Assembly (NCBI RefSeq): GCF_007859915.1
Contig: NZ_SJPM01000006.1
Coordinates: forward strand, 310,001-374,000
Reading direction: 5' to 3'
From: Neorhodopirellula pilleata
GTDB lineage: Bacteria > Planctomycetota > Planctomycetia > Pirellulales > Pirellulaceae
DNA: 64,000 bases
Position numbers and translations under genes: made by a program
The notes under the pieces: generated by a model
Databases searched by the model: none
The model's input: the letters and a program-made list of their open reading frames with translations, nothing else
What the model was told of the DNA's origin: nothing
In this document: one piece after another, positions 9,172-18,898 of the stretch
Numbering within the stretch: the first letter of the stretch is position 1
Layout: the number at the start of each line of letters is the position of its first letter

Positions 9172-9978
9172 ATGAAAACGCTCTTACGCACGATGTTTGT
9201 AATCGCAGCCACGATCTCCGCCGGCATCGGACTGGCCGTTGCCAAGTCTCCTGACGCCACTTTGGCACTACACACGCCGATCCATAACGCAATCGCCGCC
9301 GAGGACACTGAGGCCTTCATGGCATTGTGTGTGCCCGGTCTCGAGAATGAGATCGACCGTCCACTCTTGCTGACCTGGATGCAGGAACTGAATCGGGCGT
9401 GCGGTGCCAACCAACAACGCTTAGGCAATACCGTCGAATACGCAGTCAGGTTCACGCCCCAAACCCGACAAATCCACACCAAGGTCGATCTGCTCTACCA
9501 GAATGGCGTCGTGAGTTCCTCACTCGTCATCGAGAACGGGCTGATCGCAGGCTACTCGATCCAAAGTGATTCACTCGATAAAGGTTGGTTCCAAGGACCA
9601 TCCGACGCCAGCCTTTACTTCGAGCGTTCGGAGAAACTATTGGTCGGGTTGTTGAACGAGAAATACACCGAACTGGAGCCGTTGATGCATCCGGCGCTCA
9701 ACGAACTCGTGACTCTTGAAAAGCTGCAATCGATCCAATCAGCCGCCAGCGAAATGATCGGCGACATTGAGTCGGTCGTTCGCTTGGGCGGTGAGTTTGA
9801 AAGCAACGACACCCAAGACAAGATGACCTTGAAGTTCCGGATCACCGGGGATCAGGGCGAGGTGATCGCTGATGCTGTTACCATTTTTGACGGTATGAAA
9901 GGTTCCATTATAGAGTTCAACTACACGCCTGTCGTCGAGGTAACATCGGACGAAGAAAACGCAGTCGCTGTGAAATAG
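9172..9978 (+). CDS. secreted protein of unknown function
   Basis: 268 aa from ATG 9172, which gives a good signal peptide (MKTLLRTMFVIAATISAGIGLAVA). An upstream in-frame ATG at 9127 would place 15 polar residues before it and is less likely. The mature protein appears to contain two NTF2/SnoaL-like halves: about residues 25-130 (HNAIAAEDTEAFMALCVPGL) and about 140-245 (LLNEKYTELEPLMHPALN), each with a helix-rich start and beta-rich end; this duplication is an impression and not a measured alignment. No catalytic motif. Not recognised beyond that. Confidence 0.65.
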   Translation: MKTLLRTMFVIAATISAGIGLAVAKSPDATLALHTPIHNAIAAEDTEAFMALCVPGLENEIDRPLLLTWMQELNRACGANQQRLGNTVEYAVRFTPQTRQIHTKVDLLYQNGVVSSSLVIENGLIAGYSIQSDSLDKGWFQGPSDASLYFERSEKLLVGLLNEKYTELEPLMHPALNELVTLEKLQSIQSAASEMIGDIESVVRLGGEFESNDTQDKMTLKFRITGDQGEVIADAVTIFDGMKGSIIEFNYTPVVEVTSDEENAVAVK

Positions 9979-10091
9979 CTCCCGCGGCAACTCGATAAGA
10001 CCGAGAGGCATCGCAAAGTCGGCATGGGGTACGCAAATCGCTCTGGGGAACATTGAGCGTATCTACAATCCCCTGCTACGAGGAATTACCC

Positions 10092-10391
10092 GTGTCGACT
10101 AGTATTTCAAAGAACACTTCCGTTTGTCTCGCTGCCTTGGCAGCGTTCACTCTGGCCGCCTTGGATACAAATATTCGAGCCGATGAGTCGATTCCGGGGT
10201 CGGATCCACACACGATCACAATGAAGAGCACCACGCCAGGCCAGCCGTCGGCGACGGCGATGGGAATCTATCGTCTCGAAGACGACAAATGGACGTTGTG
10301 TTACGCCTTGCCGGGCAATGAACGTCCCAAAAAATTCAAATCGACCGAGGAAGACCACACGATGCTGATGGTCATGCGGCGGCCGAAGTGA
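10092..10391 (+). CDS. small secreted TIGR03067-like protein
   Basis: 99 aa from GTG 10092, which has GAGGA at 10080-10084, seven bases upstream, and gives a signal peptide (KNTSVCLAALAAFTLAALDT, then ADES). An ATG at 10053 is in frame but has no evident ribosome site. The mature part (MGIYRLEDDKWTLCYA, RPKKFKST, then LMVMRRPK) is the end of the TIGR03067 pattern common in Planctomycetes, shorter than the usual full domain. Function unknown. Confidence 0.65.
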   Translation: MSTSISKNTSVCLAALAAFTLAALDTNIRADESIPGSDPHTITMKSTTPGQPSATAMGIYRLEDDKWTLCYALPGNERPKKFKSTEEDHTMLMVMRRPK

Positions 10392-10442
10392 ATTGCCAAC
10401 CGTTCCATGGGAAGTAAACCAAACCGCGTCCCTTGCGTCGGT

Positions 10443-13400
10443 CTAGAACAGGTTGCCTTCCCCAAGGACGGAATCGACGGCTTGTTCTCGACGCATCCGT
10501 TCGTTGCCGGAAATATCAACCTGGGATGCGGCGGCGATCAAAGGCTCCGGTTCAGAACTCGGACTATTACTCACGCCGGTGAGGCGGTTGAGTTCATTGA
10601 TAACTTGCAGTGCATCGAGGGAGCTGACCTGATGCAGTCCATTGACGGCGCCGGAAACATCCAAAAATCTTACTGATGCATAGAGTTGGTCCAGTGTCGT
10701 CGCTTGGGGAACACTGCCGTTGAGGTAATTGATCACCAACAGTGCGTCCAGCGGAGTCACTTGTCCATCCGAATTAACATCGAACCGATTGACGGGATTG
10801 GTCGCCTCGAGTGTGGGTAACGTCAGTGTCACGTCGGTAGCCAAGGGAAGCGGCCCAAACTCGAGCGCACGAATGGTTAATTCAGGCACCGAGCTGAAAC
10901 CGGCGCTGAAGTCGCCGACCAAGGTGCGAGTTTCCGCATCAAACCGCATCCATGACGGAAGTTGCAATTGCGGGCGTCCGTTCTCATTGAGTACTTCCCG
11001 ACCGTTCGAATCGAGCACCTTTTGTCCGACTCGAAACTCGAGGGCAGGGCGACTTAGACCGGGGTCAAAGGTCGGATCGGGATCGACCGCCAAATTTTCT
11101 GGCAATGTGATTTCAAAACCACTGCCTGATAGAACCGCGCTGGTGACGAGCGTTGGTATCAAGTCGACATTGAAATTCGGCGGCTCATTGACTTCATTGA
11201 GTTTGATGTTGATGGTCTTGGTATCAAAAATAATATTGCCAGCAGCATCTCGCAGTTCCACGATGATGTTCAATGGCGGTTGACCAGGTTCGTCCGCTTC
11301 GAATACGACTTCGCTCGTGACCTTCAATGCGAACGGGTCGTTGCTATCGAATTCAAAGAACGCCGCGGCCGTGCCACCAATCAAGAAGATCGTCAGATTA
11401 TCGTTTTCAGGATCAAAGGCTCGCACGCGACCCACCACGTCACCCACCGATGGCGTCTCGGAAACAACAATCTCATCCGTCAAGATCGAGCCCGGCTCGT
11501 CTTGGTTCAAAACGGACACGGTGATCGTTTGGCGGATGGTGGCGATTTGCCCGGTACGATCAAAGATTTCAAATTCAAGATCGTGTGACGGAGCACTTTC
11601 AAAATCGAGTGATTGATTGGCAGCTACTTTCAAGACGCCGGTGATCGGATCGAACGTAAACAGATCCGAACTCGGTCCGGGTAGCAAGTCGAACGCGTAA
11701 TCACTGTGCAGGCCTTCGGGATCTTGAAGTTCCAAGAAAATCTGGCCGTTGAAGTTCGTCGCAAATTCACTGAGTTCAAACGGAGCGCCACCTTCGCTGG
11801 GAAGTCGGATCGTTGCCGGTTCGTCGATGTTGTTGAGGTCGACAGTGATTCGATGCGTTGAAACTTTTGAAGGGCTACCGTTGTCGCTGACCACGACCCA
11901 GAACGTATTGGGGGCATCGATATCGGAATCCAATGTCCGTCCTGGTTTCAAGAACACGGTTCCATCACTACGAACACCGAACGCATTCGATGGTGATTCT
12001 TGTGGCGGATCAGTAACCGGAGGTGAGGTCAAGGCGAACGAGTGGAGTTGTCCCTCGTCCTCATCAAATACTTGCAATTGAAACAGATCGCCCGTCTGGT
12101 TTTCATTAACGGCGAAGGATGTAGTGACGATGGTAGGCGCGTCATTTTCGTCGCCTACTCGGACGATCTTATTGACGATCGACTCGTCTTGATCATCGCG
12201 GACACTGATCTGCAGATTCAACAGATTGACCGACTCGAAGTCAGGCGTTTGGATAAGACGAACCACGCCCGTGTTCTCATCAATTTCAAAGAACGACGCG
12301 CCGTCACCGCCCACGATCGCGTAGGTTAAGCCTTCGTTTGTTCCAGTGTCGGGATCGATCGCATTGATCACCCCGATCACCGGCTTTGTGGTTGCGGTCA
12401 CAACGACATCTTCGGTGACCGACAACTCCTCATCATCGACTACCGGAAACTCATTAACGTCCCCAACATTGAGTGTAACGCGGGCCGTCACGCTGGAGAA
12501 TTGATCACTGATCCTGACGGTCAACACGCGTGTCGGTTCGGCTTCATGATCGAGCTGAGTGCCTTCGCCGGCAATTAGTAAAGCGGTGCCATCGGGTTGC
12601 GGCTGAAGAATCAAACCGGTGCTGTCACCACCGACGAACTCATACGTCAGCGGGGTCAGGTCGGCGTCTGAACCGTCGATGATTCCCAAAGCGGTTCCGG
12701 GTTCTGGATTCTCGAAGACGTTGATGAAGACGTCCCCATTATCGGGAATCGACGGCGGAGTATTGGGTTGGAATTCGCTCTCAAAAAAGAAGTTCTCGTA
12801 CCTGGCGACGAAGAACGTTTGTAGGTTCGGTGAAAGCAGATTCGCCGTTTCGATGCTTTGAAGTATGTTGATCGAGTACTGACCGGGGAACAAGCCGGAT
12901 ATTTCATAGATGCCGTTTTGATCCGTCACGGCGCTCGGTTCGAGTTGAGAGTACGAGAACGAATCAAAAACACCAAAGATTGTACTTTGGGAAAAGTTGC
13001 TATCGGCATAGGCCTCGATTCGAACGATCTCTTCACCCGGGGCGGAGATCGTGACGGTCCCCCGACGATTTCCGGTTACGGGCGCGCTTACGCTGGTTGC
13101 GACGAGGTCACCGTTGGCGTTGTATGCGTCCAAACGTCCGTAGACTGCAAGTGTAGAATTGCGATTAAGAACGTCAATGGATGCGGAACGAATCGGGTTG
13201 TGGAAATCGAATCGCAAGCGGCTTGAACTGGTGAACCAATCAAAAGGCCCACGCGAAAAAATCCGGTTCCCGGTCGCTCGTCCGGCAATCGATTGCCGGG
13301 TCGAGATAATGTCATCTTCGATAAACGCGCCACTGAGCGTATCGCTGGTGATGACTACGCCTGGAAACGCATTGGTCATCGAATAATCGGCGTTGAACGG

Positions 13401-15938
13401 TTGCGGGTTCAGGATATCGAACGGCGGAACGACATCTTCCGGATCGACTTCGAAAACAAGTTCATCACGAACACCGTTACCATTGGTATCGACGAAAACG
13501 GTCACCCCTTCGGCGGGCAGACGGATCGAAGCGGGGACTCCGTTGAGAATATCGCCGGCCGAGGGCAGAACGGTAATTCGCCCGCGGACGCCGCCGACAA
13601 AGTTACTGCTACCAACATGATCGAGCGGCCGATCTAAAAGTGCCGGATAAGAAATCTGTTCATCTTCGAACTCGAACAAGCCAGCCGGATCGGTCTCGAG
13701 GCCGAAGGCACTCGCGCCCACTAAATCGACAGTACCGGACACCCAATCGCTGTATTCGCTTCCGATCGAGTCGCCGATTCGTCCGACGTATCCTTGTCCT
13801 TCTGTGAAGACGAGAGTTTGACCACGGCCACTACGACGAATCTCGGGTTCGCCGAAGTTTTCGATGAACACGATCGGCGCAAGCGACTGATCGTCATAAA
13901 TCGAAAATCCATGCATGGCAACGCCGTCATAAATGGACCACGTCCCGCCAACGCTGGTTGGATCAATCACACCATCGTTATTTGCGTCCAGCGGCGCTCC
14001 CACCACTGGCACAACGTCGGATTGAATCAAGAAATAGCTGGCGTTACTGAAGCCCGGATCGATCGCGCCCGTGCCATCTCCGCCTGTAAAAATACCACCT
14101 GGTAATCCAGAGAACCCACTCGAAGTGCTACGGATCTGCGTCGCACTGAAATCAACGTCGTAGGCTGATCCGGATTGCAACAACACCATGAATCCGTTGG
14201 CACCGAACACTTGATTACTTAAATCAAAAACGGCGTGGATTTGAGAATCTCGGTTGGGCGTTTCATCGACGACGACAAAATAGGAGCCAGCCGGAAGTGC
14301 CTGTCCTGGCATTCCGCGAAGTTCGATGTATTGATCGGCCTGTTCGTTAAAGTTGCTTGAGAAACGAGCCTCGACCAAAATTTCGTTGATCACCGGAACA
14401 TTAAATTGCAAGTCGAGCGTCTCGGGTAAAACACGAACAGGCAGTTGTTGAGCGGGTACCGAACGCCACGCCAGGTCCGAGTTCAAAATGTCAATCGAAA
14501 CCGTCAAGGAGTTCAGCGTCGGCTGCGATACCGGATTGTCGATGTCGGGCGAAATGGTGATTCGTCGCGGCTCAAGCCAATCTTGCGGAGTGAACGTCAA
14601 CGTATCCACGTCGAGCACCGCGCCGGTATTGCCGTTAGAGCTGTTCGTTAAAGTGAGATTCAACACCACATCGGAAACCGGTTGGCGGTTGAGCGTCACT
14701 TCGATAAAGTCTTCACCGATCGCGCCCCCGACGACCGTGACACCTTCCTGGCTGAGCGAACCGGGACCGGATTCGGGGATCAACGTTGCCAAGCGGAAGC
14801 CGATCACATCATTGGTCAATCCGAAATCGATGCCCCCGCGAATCTCGACCGCTTCGACGGAAAGCTTACGAGCATTATTTCCGAGTGCCGAGCGAGTCAG
14901 TGCAGTAGGCTGAAGCGGCTCGGCCGAGTCCGCAGCATCAAAGATTTGCCCCGTGGCGACGTTGGCAACAAACGTTGCCGTACGATCATCGTCACCAGCA
15001 TCGAACATCCTCACGAACAACGATCCAAACGGGCTCGAAGCCAATGCTTCAGGTGGCAAAGAGGACGCATCCGCGATCGCCAAACCTTCGACGTCGATCG
15101 CCCGGTCTGCGGTCGATATGATGCGACCACGACCCAGCGAGTCAAAGGCAAAAAACAAGTCGCTGGCATCATCGAATCCAACGACCTCTCGAGTGGTCGA
15201 ATCGAAAGTCAAGTCGGAGACCTTCGCTAGTCCTGTCAAGCCGCCACCGATCAAATCGGTCCGACCCGTGTTCACATCGATCCGTGCCAAGATCCGGTTG
15301 GTCGCCGAGGACCCACCCCGCACCAACGTGTACACCGAATTGGAAACGCGGTCGTAGGCCAATCCACCGACGATGTCCAAATTCGATTGAGCGATTCGGG
15401 TTCGCTCACCGTTGAACGGATCGACACGAAAAACCTCATCGGTCCTTGAGTCGATCGCGATCAAGGTGCCGTCGGAAGTTCGGACGATTCCGTCCATCCG
15501 GCTGCGGGTGGGTTGACCGATCGCTTGGACCGTTCCGTCGGTATCGATCTGAATCAATTGCGCAGCACGAAAGAAGGTCCCATCAGAATCCTGCGCGACC
15601 GTATCATTCCAACCAAACGTCACCGCCGGAGCGGTCTGAACCAAGCCGGGTTCCGGATTGACCCGAATTTGATAATCGCCTGCGGGCAACAACGGGAACG
15701 AGTACACCCCGTCGGCATCCGTCTGCGTGGTGAGGGCCGCCGGTTCGTCGAAACGCCCGTTCGCGTTCTGATCGATGTAGACCTGAACGTCCGCAGCAGG
15801 AATTTCGCCCGCTTGTCGGATTCCATCGGCATTGGTGTCGAAGTAGACCTCACCGCTGACGGCGGCCAATAAATGCCGGGTTTCCAACGTTTCCATCTGG
15901 ATACGGCGGCGGCGTGAGCGTGATGAAAGGCGTTTCAT
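10443..15938 (-). CDS. giant cell-surface protein: SdrD-B-like, lamin-tail-like, cadherin repeats, dockerin
   Basis: 1831 aa. The N-terminus (KRLSSRSRRRRIQ, then METLETRHLLAA) is the basic LExRxLLA leader of planctomycete exported proteins. Next comes an SdrD B-like Cna domain (about 30-110, GEVYFDTNADGIRQAGE), a propeller-like region (about 130-370), a Calx-beta-like stretch (about 395-500), a lamin-tail-like domain (about 515-760, VINEILVEARFSSN, DQYIELRG), a second SdrD-B-like/carboxypeptidase-like unit (about 815-1065), and about five cadherin-type repeats (about 1090-1620, e.g. LTYAIVGGDGASFFEID). The C-terminus carries a type I dockerin pair (FDVNSDGQVTPLDALLVIN and SSLDALQVINELNRL). 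It likely has an adhesion or surface-layer role (inference). Convergent with the TIGR03067 gene, 51 bp apart. Confidence 0.88.
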   Translation of the reverse strand: MKRLSSRSRRRRIQMETLETRHLLAAVSGEVYFDTNADGIRQAGEIPAADVQVYIDQNANGRFDEPAALTTQTDADGVYSFPLLPAGDYQIRVNPEPGLVQTAPAVTFGWNDTVAQDSDGTFFRAAQLIQIDTDGTVQAIGQPTRSRMDGIVRTSDGTLIAIDSRTDEVFRVDPFNGERTRIAQSNLDIVGGLAYDRVSNSVYTLVRGGSSATNRILARIDVNTGRTDLIGGGLTGLAKVSDLTFDSTTREVVGFDDASDLFFAFDSLGRGRIISTADRAIDVEGLAIADASSLPPEALASSPFGSLFVRMFDAGDDDRTATFVANVATGQIFDAADSAEPLQPTALTRSALGNNARKLSVEAVEIRGGIDFGLTNDVIGFRLATLIPESGPGSLSQEGVTVVGGAIGEDFIEVTLNRQPVSDVVLNLTLTNSSNGNTGAVLDVDTLTFTPQDWLEPRRITISPDIDNPVSQPTLNSLTVSIDILNSDLAWRSVPAQQLPVRVLPETLDLQFNVPVINEILVEARFSSNFNEQADQYIELRGMPGQALPAGSYFVVVDETPNRDSQIHAVFDLSNQVFGANGFMVLLQSGSAYDVDFSATQIRSTSSGFSGLPGGIFTGGDGTGAIDPGFSNASYFLIQSDVVPVVGAPLDANNDGVIDPTSVGGTWSIYDGVAMHGFSIYDDQSLAPIVFIENFGEPEIRRSGRGQTLVFTEGQGYVGRIGDSIGSEYSDWVSGTVDLVGASAFGLETDPAGLFEFEDEQISYPALLDRPLDHVGSSNFVGGVRGRITVLPSAGDILNGVPASIRLPAEGVTVFVDTNGNGVRDELVFEVDPEDVVPPFDILNPQPFNADYSMTNAFPGVVITSDTLSGAFIEDDIISTRQSIAGRATGNRIFSRGPFDWFTSSSRLRFDFHNPIRSASIDVLNRNSTLAVYGRLDAYNANGDLVATSVSAPVTGNRRGTVTISAPGEEIVRIEAYADSNFSQSTIFGVFDSFSYSQLEPSAVTDQNGIYEISGLFPGQYSINILQSIETANLLSPNLQTFFVARYENFFFESEFQPNTPPSIPDNGDVFINVFENPEPGTALGIIDGSDADLTPLTYEFVGGDSTGLILQPQPDGTALLIAGEGTQLDHEAEPTRVLTVRISDQFSSVTARVTLNVGDVNEFPVVDDEELSVTEDVVVTATTKPVIGVINAIDPDTGTNEGLTYAIVGGDGASFFEIDENTGVVRLIQTPDFESVNLLNLQISVRDDQDESIVNKIVRVGDENDAPTIVTTSFAVNENQTGDLFQLQVFDEDEGQLHSFALTSPPVTDPPQESPSNAFGVRSDGTVFLKPGRTLDSDIDAPNTFWVVVSDNGSPSKVSTHRITVDLNNIDEPATIRLPSEGGAPFELSEFATNFNGQIFLELQDPEGLHSDYAFDLLPGPSSDLFTFDPITGVLKVAANQSLDFESAPSHDLEFEIFDRTGQIATIRQTITVSVLNQDEPGSILTDEIVVSETPSVGDVVGRVRAFDPENDNLTIFLIGGTAAAFFEFDSNDPFALKVTSEVVFEADEPGQPPLNIIVELRDAAGNIIFDTKTINIKLNEVNEPPNFNVDLIPTLVTSAVLSGSGFEITLPENLAVDPDPTFDPGLSRPALEFRVGQKVLDSNGREVLNENGRPQLQLPSWMRFDAETRTLVGDFSAGFSSVPELTIRALEFGPLPLATDVTLTLPTLEATNPVNRFDVNSDGQVTPLDALLVINYLNGSVPQATTLDQLYASVRFLDVSGAVNGLHQVSSLDALQVINELNRLTGVSNSPSSEPEPLIAAASQVDISGNERMRREQAVDSVLGEGNLF

Positions 15939-16354
15939 GGTGGGGAAATAGGTCCAAATGAATAGCGCGTGCGAAAGCTGAAAAACCCTCGCGAAGGGAA
16001 TGATTCCATCGAACCACTGGCAAGAATCCGCGATCTTGGATGCTTCAGGGGTAAGGGAGTTCCCTCAATGGGAGCCGAAAAGTGACGAAGTTACCCCTGA
16101 CGTGTCCCGTCAAGAGAACTGCGAACTTACTAGGATAAATATCATTGTAATCGGGAACAACAGAAAAGATCGGCAATTGCCGAACAATCGGACCGATGTT
16201 CGGCCTATCACTCAGGTCCGATTATTCGTTTTCTGTCAGTCAATTGTTGCCGTCAATCGCAGCCAAAGCTGGCCCGTCGGGTAGGTCGATGCGTAATATC
16301 AGTCGTCCAGACTCCGGTGGTGAGTCAGGGTCAAACTTGATGGGAAGGGTCTCG
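15939..16354. other. divergent intergenic region, no gene seen
   Basis: This 416-bp spacer between the surface protein (-) and the HtrA gene (+) should hold both promoters, but I could not place convincing -35/-10 boxes. A perfect 12-bp palindrome CGGCAATTGCCG lies at 16171-16182 and a short inverted repeat CGGACC/GGTCCG at 16189-16194 and 16217-16222; either could be an operator or a remnant repeat. Confidence 0.4.
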
Positions 16355-17647
16355 ATGGCGGGCTGGAAACAAACTCAATGTCTTTGCATCTCTCCGTGGT
16401 CGGGGTTGATCGCGATCGCGTTTGGCACCGCGCTAAGCGTGATCGCGATCCAACCCGTCGCGGGCCAGGAAACCACTCCGTTGGGGGCTAGTCTCCCATC
16501 GAGCAGCCTTAGCACTCGGGCGCAGATCGACACTCAGCGAGAACGCCTGTTCAATGAACTCGCCGAAGAGTTCTCTCAGTTCGATCGTCTGGGCAACCTC
16601 GTTCGCCGCGTCTCGCAACTTGTCAAACCAAGTGTGATCCACATCGAAGCGCACAAAGTCCAGGGCAAAGGTGCGTCGGTCGAATCTTACGACGAAGCCG
16701 GCAGCGGCGTCGTGCTGGAGATCGCCGGCGATGCCTGGGTACTGACCAACCGCCACGTCATCCACGGCGCGGCGATCGATCAGATCGTCATGCGAACTTG
16801 TGACGGACGGAAATGGGTCCCCGAGCGGATTCTGAAGGATCCCAGCACCGACGTGGCCGTGATGAAACTCGCTCCATCGCCCGCCTCGACCCGCGAGCGG
16901 GGAATGCGACCGCTGCCATCACTACAACCGGTTTCATTGCCGCCGGCGGCCCGCTTGGCCGACAGCGACCAGGTGCAAATTGGCGATTTTGTGATCGCGA
17001 TCGGAAGCCCGTTCGGACTCAGCCATTCGGTAACGTTCGGAATTATGAGCGCAAAGGGTCGGCGCGATCTTTCGCTCGGCGAAGAACGAATCGACCTGCA
17101 AGACTTCTTTCAAACCGATGCGGCGATCAACCCGGGCAACAGCGGCGGGCCGCTGTTGAATTTGCGTGGCGAAGTCATCGGACTCAACACCGCCATCGCT
17201 AGCAGCAGTGGCGGCAGTGAAGGCATCGGATTCGCCATCCCGATCAACATGGCCGCCCGTGTCGCCGAAGAATTGATCCTTCATGGCAAACTTCGTCGCG
17301 GGTATTTGGGCGTGACATTGGACCCTGAATTCGCCGCCGCCGAATTGACATCTTACCCGGGCCAATACGCGTCGATGAAAATGAGTGTCGACACGACGGA
17401 TCTCGATACGGGTGACCTGAAGTTGGGTGGAGCGCGGGTGAAGAACGTTCGCGCCGGATCGCCCGCCGAAACGGCGCGGTTGCAAACCGGCGATATCGTC
17501 TTGCAATTCGACGGACACATGATCGAAGACGACGACCATCTCGTCGCCCGCGTCGGCATGGCGCCCACCGAACAACCGATCCCCATGGTGATCCTGCGCG
17601 ACGGCAAACGCTATCGCACCGAAGTCACGCTATCGCAAATGCCCTAG
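16355..17647 (+). CDS. HtrA/DegP-like serine protease, one PDZ domain
   Basis: 430 aa from ATG 16355, which has GGAAGGG at 16343-16349 and gives a signal peptide (MAGWKQTQ..., hydrophobic AIAFGTALSVIAI, end near VAGQ). Earlier in-frame ATGs (16196, 16286, 16340) put it too far inside. The trypsin-like fold has a complete triad: His about 134 (TNRHVIHG), Asp about 166 (DPSTDVAVMKL), Ser about 263 (NPGNSGGPLL). One PDZ domain follows at about 315-425 (RGYLGVTL, AGSPAETARLQTGDIVLQFD). Periplasmic quality control is the usual role. It has one PDZ where DegP has two, so it is DegS-like in size. Its end overlaps the convergent FtsX-type gene by four bases. Confidence 0.92.
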   Translation: MAGWKQTQCLCISPWSGLIAIAFGTALSVIAIQPVAGQETTPLGASLPSSSLSTRAQIDTQRERLFNELAEEFSQFDRLGNLVRRVSQLVKPSVIHIEAHKVQGKGASVESYDEAGSGVVLEIAGDAWVLTNRHVIHGAAIDQIVMRTCDGRKWVPERILKDPSTDVAVMKLAPSPASTRERGMRPLPSLQPVSLPPAARLADSDQVQIGDFVIAIGSPFGLSHSVTFGIMSAKGRRDLSLGEERIDLQDFFQTDAAINPGNSGGPLLNLRGEVIGLNTAIASSSGGSEGIGFAIPINMAARVAEELILHGKLRRGYLGVTLDPEFAAAELTSYPGQYASMKMSVDTTDLDTGDLKLGGARVKNVRAGSPAETARLQTGDIVLQFDGHMIEDDDHLVARVGMAPTEQPIPMVILRDGKRYRTEVTLSQMP

Positions 17648-18771
17648 TGCCGTAGGGCCTCGGCAGGCGACAGTTTCGAGGCGGCGAAGGCGGGTAGCAA
17701 TCCGCCGAGAAATCCGACGACGATCGCGATCAGCATGCCTTGCATGACCACGCCAAATCGAATGTGGCCTTCGATCAATCCGTTGACCGCCGGCATGTGG
17801 GTTAAGAAATTCACCAACACGAATGCGATCGCGATGCCGATGAGCGCACCAAGAATGCTCAATAAAATCGACTCCAACAAAACCATCGACACGATTCGTT
17901 TCCGCGTCCAACCGATCGCGCGCAGCAACCCGATCTCGAGCGTTCGTTCTTGAATCGACATGAACATCGTGTTCAAGACCCCGACGCTTCCGATCACGGT
18001 GGCAACCGCGGACGTCAACCAAGCCATCGCGACGGCGAGCTGAATCTCCGATAACGATTCGACGTGCTCACGCGTAGGTCGTACTTTGACTTCCGATTCC
18101 ATCGCTTCGACTTCGGCGGCGATCCGATCGAGCAACACTTCGTCGCTCGCGTCACGGGTCACAATGCTGAAGCCGGACACCTCGCCTTCGCGACCCATCA
18201 AACGTTGCAACTCACCTACGGATACGACGAGCGATCCGTTTTGCAAGACGTTGAAACTCTCAAAAATGCCGACGATCTCGTATTCCTCTTCCTCGACGAT
18301 CTCGAGCATGTCACCGACTTTCTTGCCGAGCGTTTCGGCCAACGTGACGCCGACCATCACCGCCTGTCCGTCGGCTTTTAATAAACGCCGGCCTTCGATC
18401 GGCTCCATCGCTTCAAAGACCTGCGTCTCCGGTTTCAATCCGCTGACCGGAACGACGTACAAGCCGACGTCGGCAAACGAAACCACATCGGCCAGTCCGG
18501 GGATGACGTCGACGACGCCGTCGAGTTCCATGATCCGATCGCCGAGCGTTTCGTCGAGCGTGCTGGTTAAACGTCGCGCGCTTCCCGAGCGAACGACTAA
18601 CAAATCCACCCCCGCGCCCTGATAGAAATCCATGAACGTGTCCTTGAACCCGTTGGCGATTCCGACGAGCGACACGACGGCGCACACGGCAAGCGCTACC
18701 GCGACAAGAGTCAGACCGCTGCGAAGCGGCCGACGCATCACGTTTCGAAACGTCATCGTGGCGAATTGCAT
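17644..18771 (-). CDS. FtsX-type ABC transporter permease (MacB-like)
   Basis: 375 aa. An N-terminal membrane helix (residues about 17-40, LTLVAVALAVCAVVSLVGI) is followed by a periplasmic MacB_PCD-like domain (about 45-230) and three C-terminal helices in the FtsX arrangement (about 250-275, 300-325, 340-365). The region before helix two carries the ERTLEIGLLRAIGWTRKRI motif, the cytoplasmic loop that contacts the ATPase. No ATP-binding partner gene adjoins it in this window, so it must pair with one elsewhere. The gene upstream on the same strand ends at 18899. Confidence 0.88.
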   Translation of the reverse strand: MQFATMTFRNVMRRPLRSGLTLVAVALAVCAVVSLVGIANGFKDTFMDFYQGAGVDLLVVRSGSARRLTSTLDETLGDRIMELDGVVDVIPGLADVVSFADVGLYVVPVSGLKPETQVFEAMEPIEGRRLLKADGQAVMVGVTLAETLGKKVGDMLEIVEEEEYEIVGIFESFNVLQNGSLVVSVGELQRLMGREGEVSGFSIVTRDASDEVLLDRIAAEVEAMESEVKVRPTREHVESLSEIQLAVAMAWLTSAVATVIGSVGVLNTMFMSIQERTLEIGLLRAIGWTRKRIVSMVLLESILLSILGALIGIAIAFVLVNFLTHMPAVNGLIEGHIRFGVVMQGMLIAIVVGFLGGLLPAFAASKLSPAEALRH

Positions 18772-18839
18772 GTTTCAATCCCTGAGAGGTGGTTCATCAT
18801 CTGTGATTTCGGATTCGCCGTCTGGTATCGATTTACAGG

Positions 18840-18867
18840 GTAGTGGATCTTGTTAAAGATCCACTAC
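18840..18867. repeat. perfect 12-bp hairpin
   Basis: GTAGTGGATCTT and its exact reverse complement AAGATCCACTAC are separated by a 4-base loop (GTTA). It lies between the inositol-phosphatase gene and the permease gene, both on the minus strand. No U-tract follows on that strand, so it looks more like a dispersed palindrome than an intrinsic terminator. Confidence 0.7.
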
Positions 18868-18898
18868 GACTAACCGCAACGTCGCTTTGCCGATCGGC

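Noticed and set aside
16934..17575. 213-codon minus-strand frame inside the HtrA gene
   Set aside because: The HtrA triad and PDZ domain are on the other strand; no start signal or family features for the minus-strand frame.
18840..18867. Intrinsic terminator after the phosphatase gene
   Set aside because: The hairpin is perfect but no T-tract follows on the minus strand; listed as a repeat instead.
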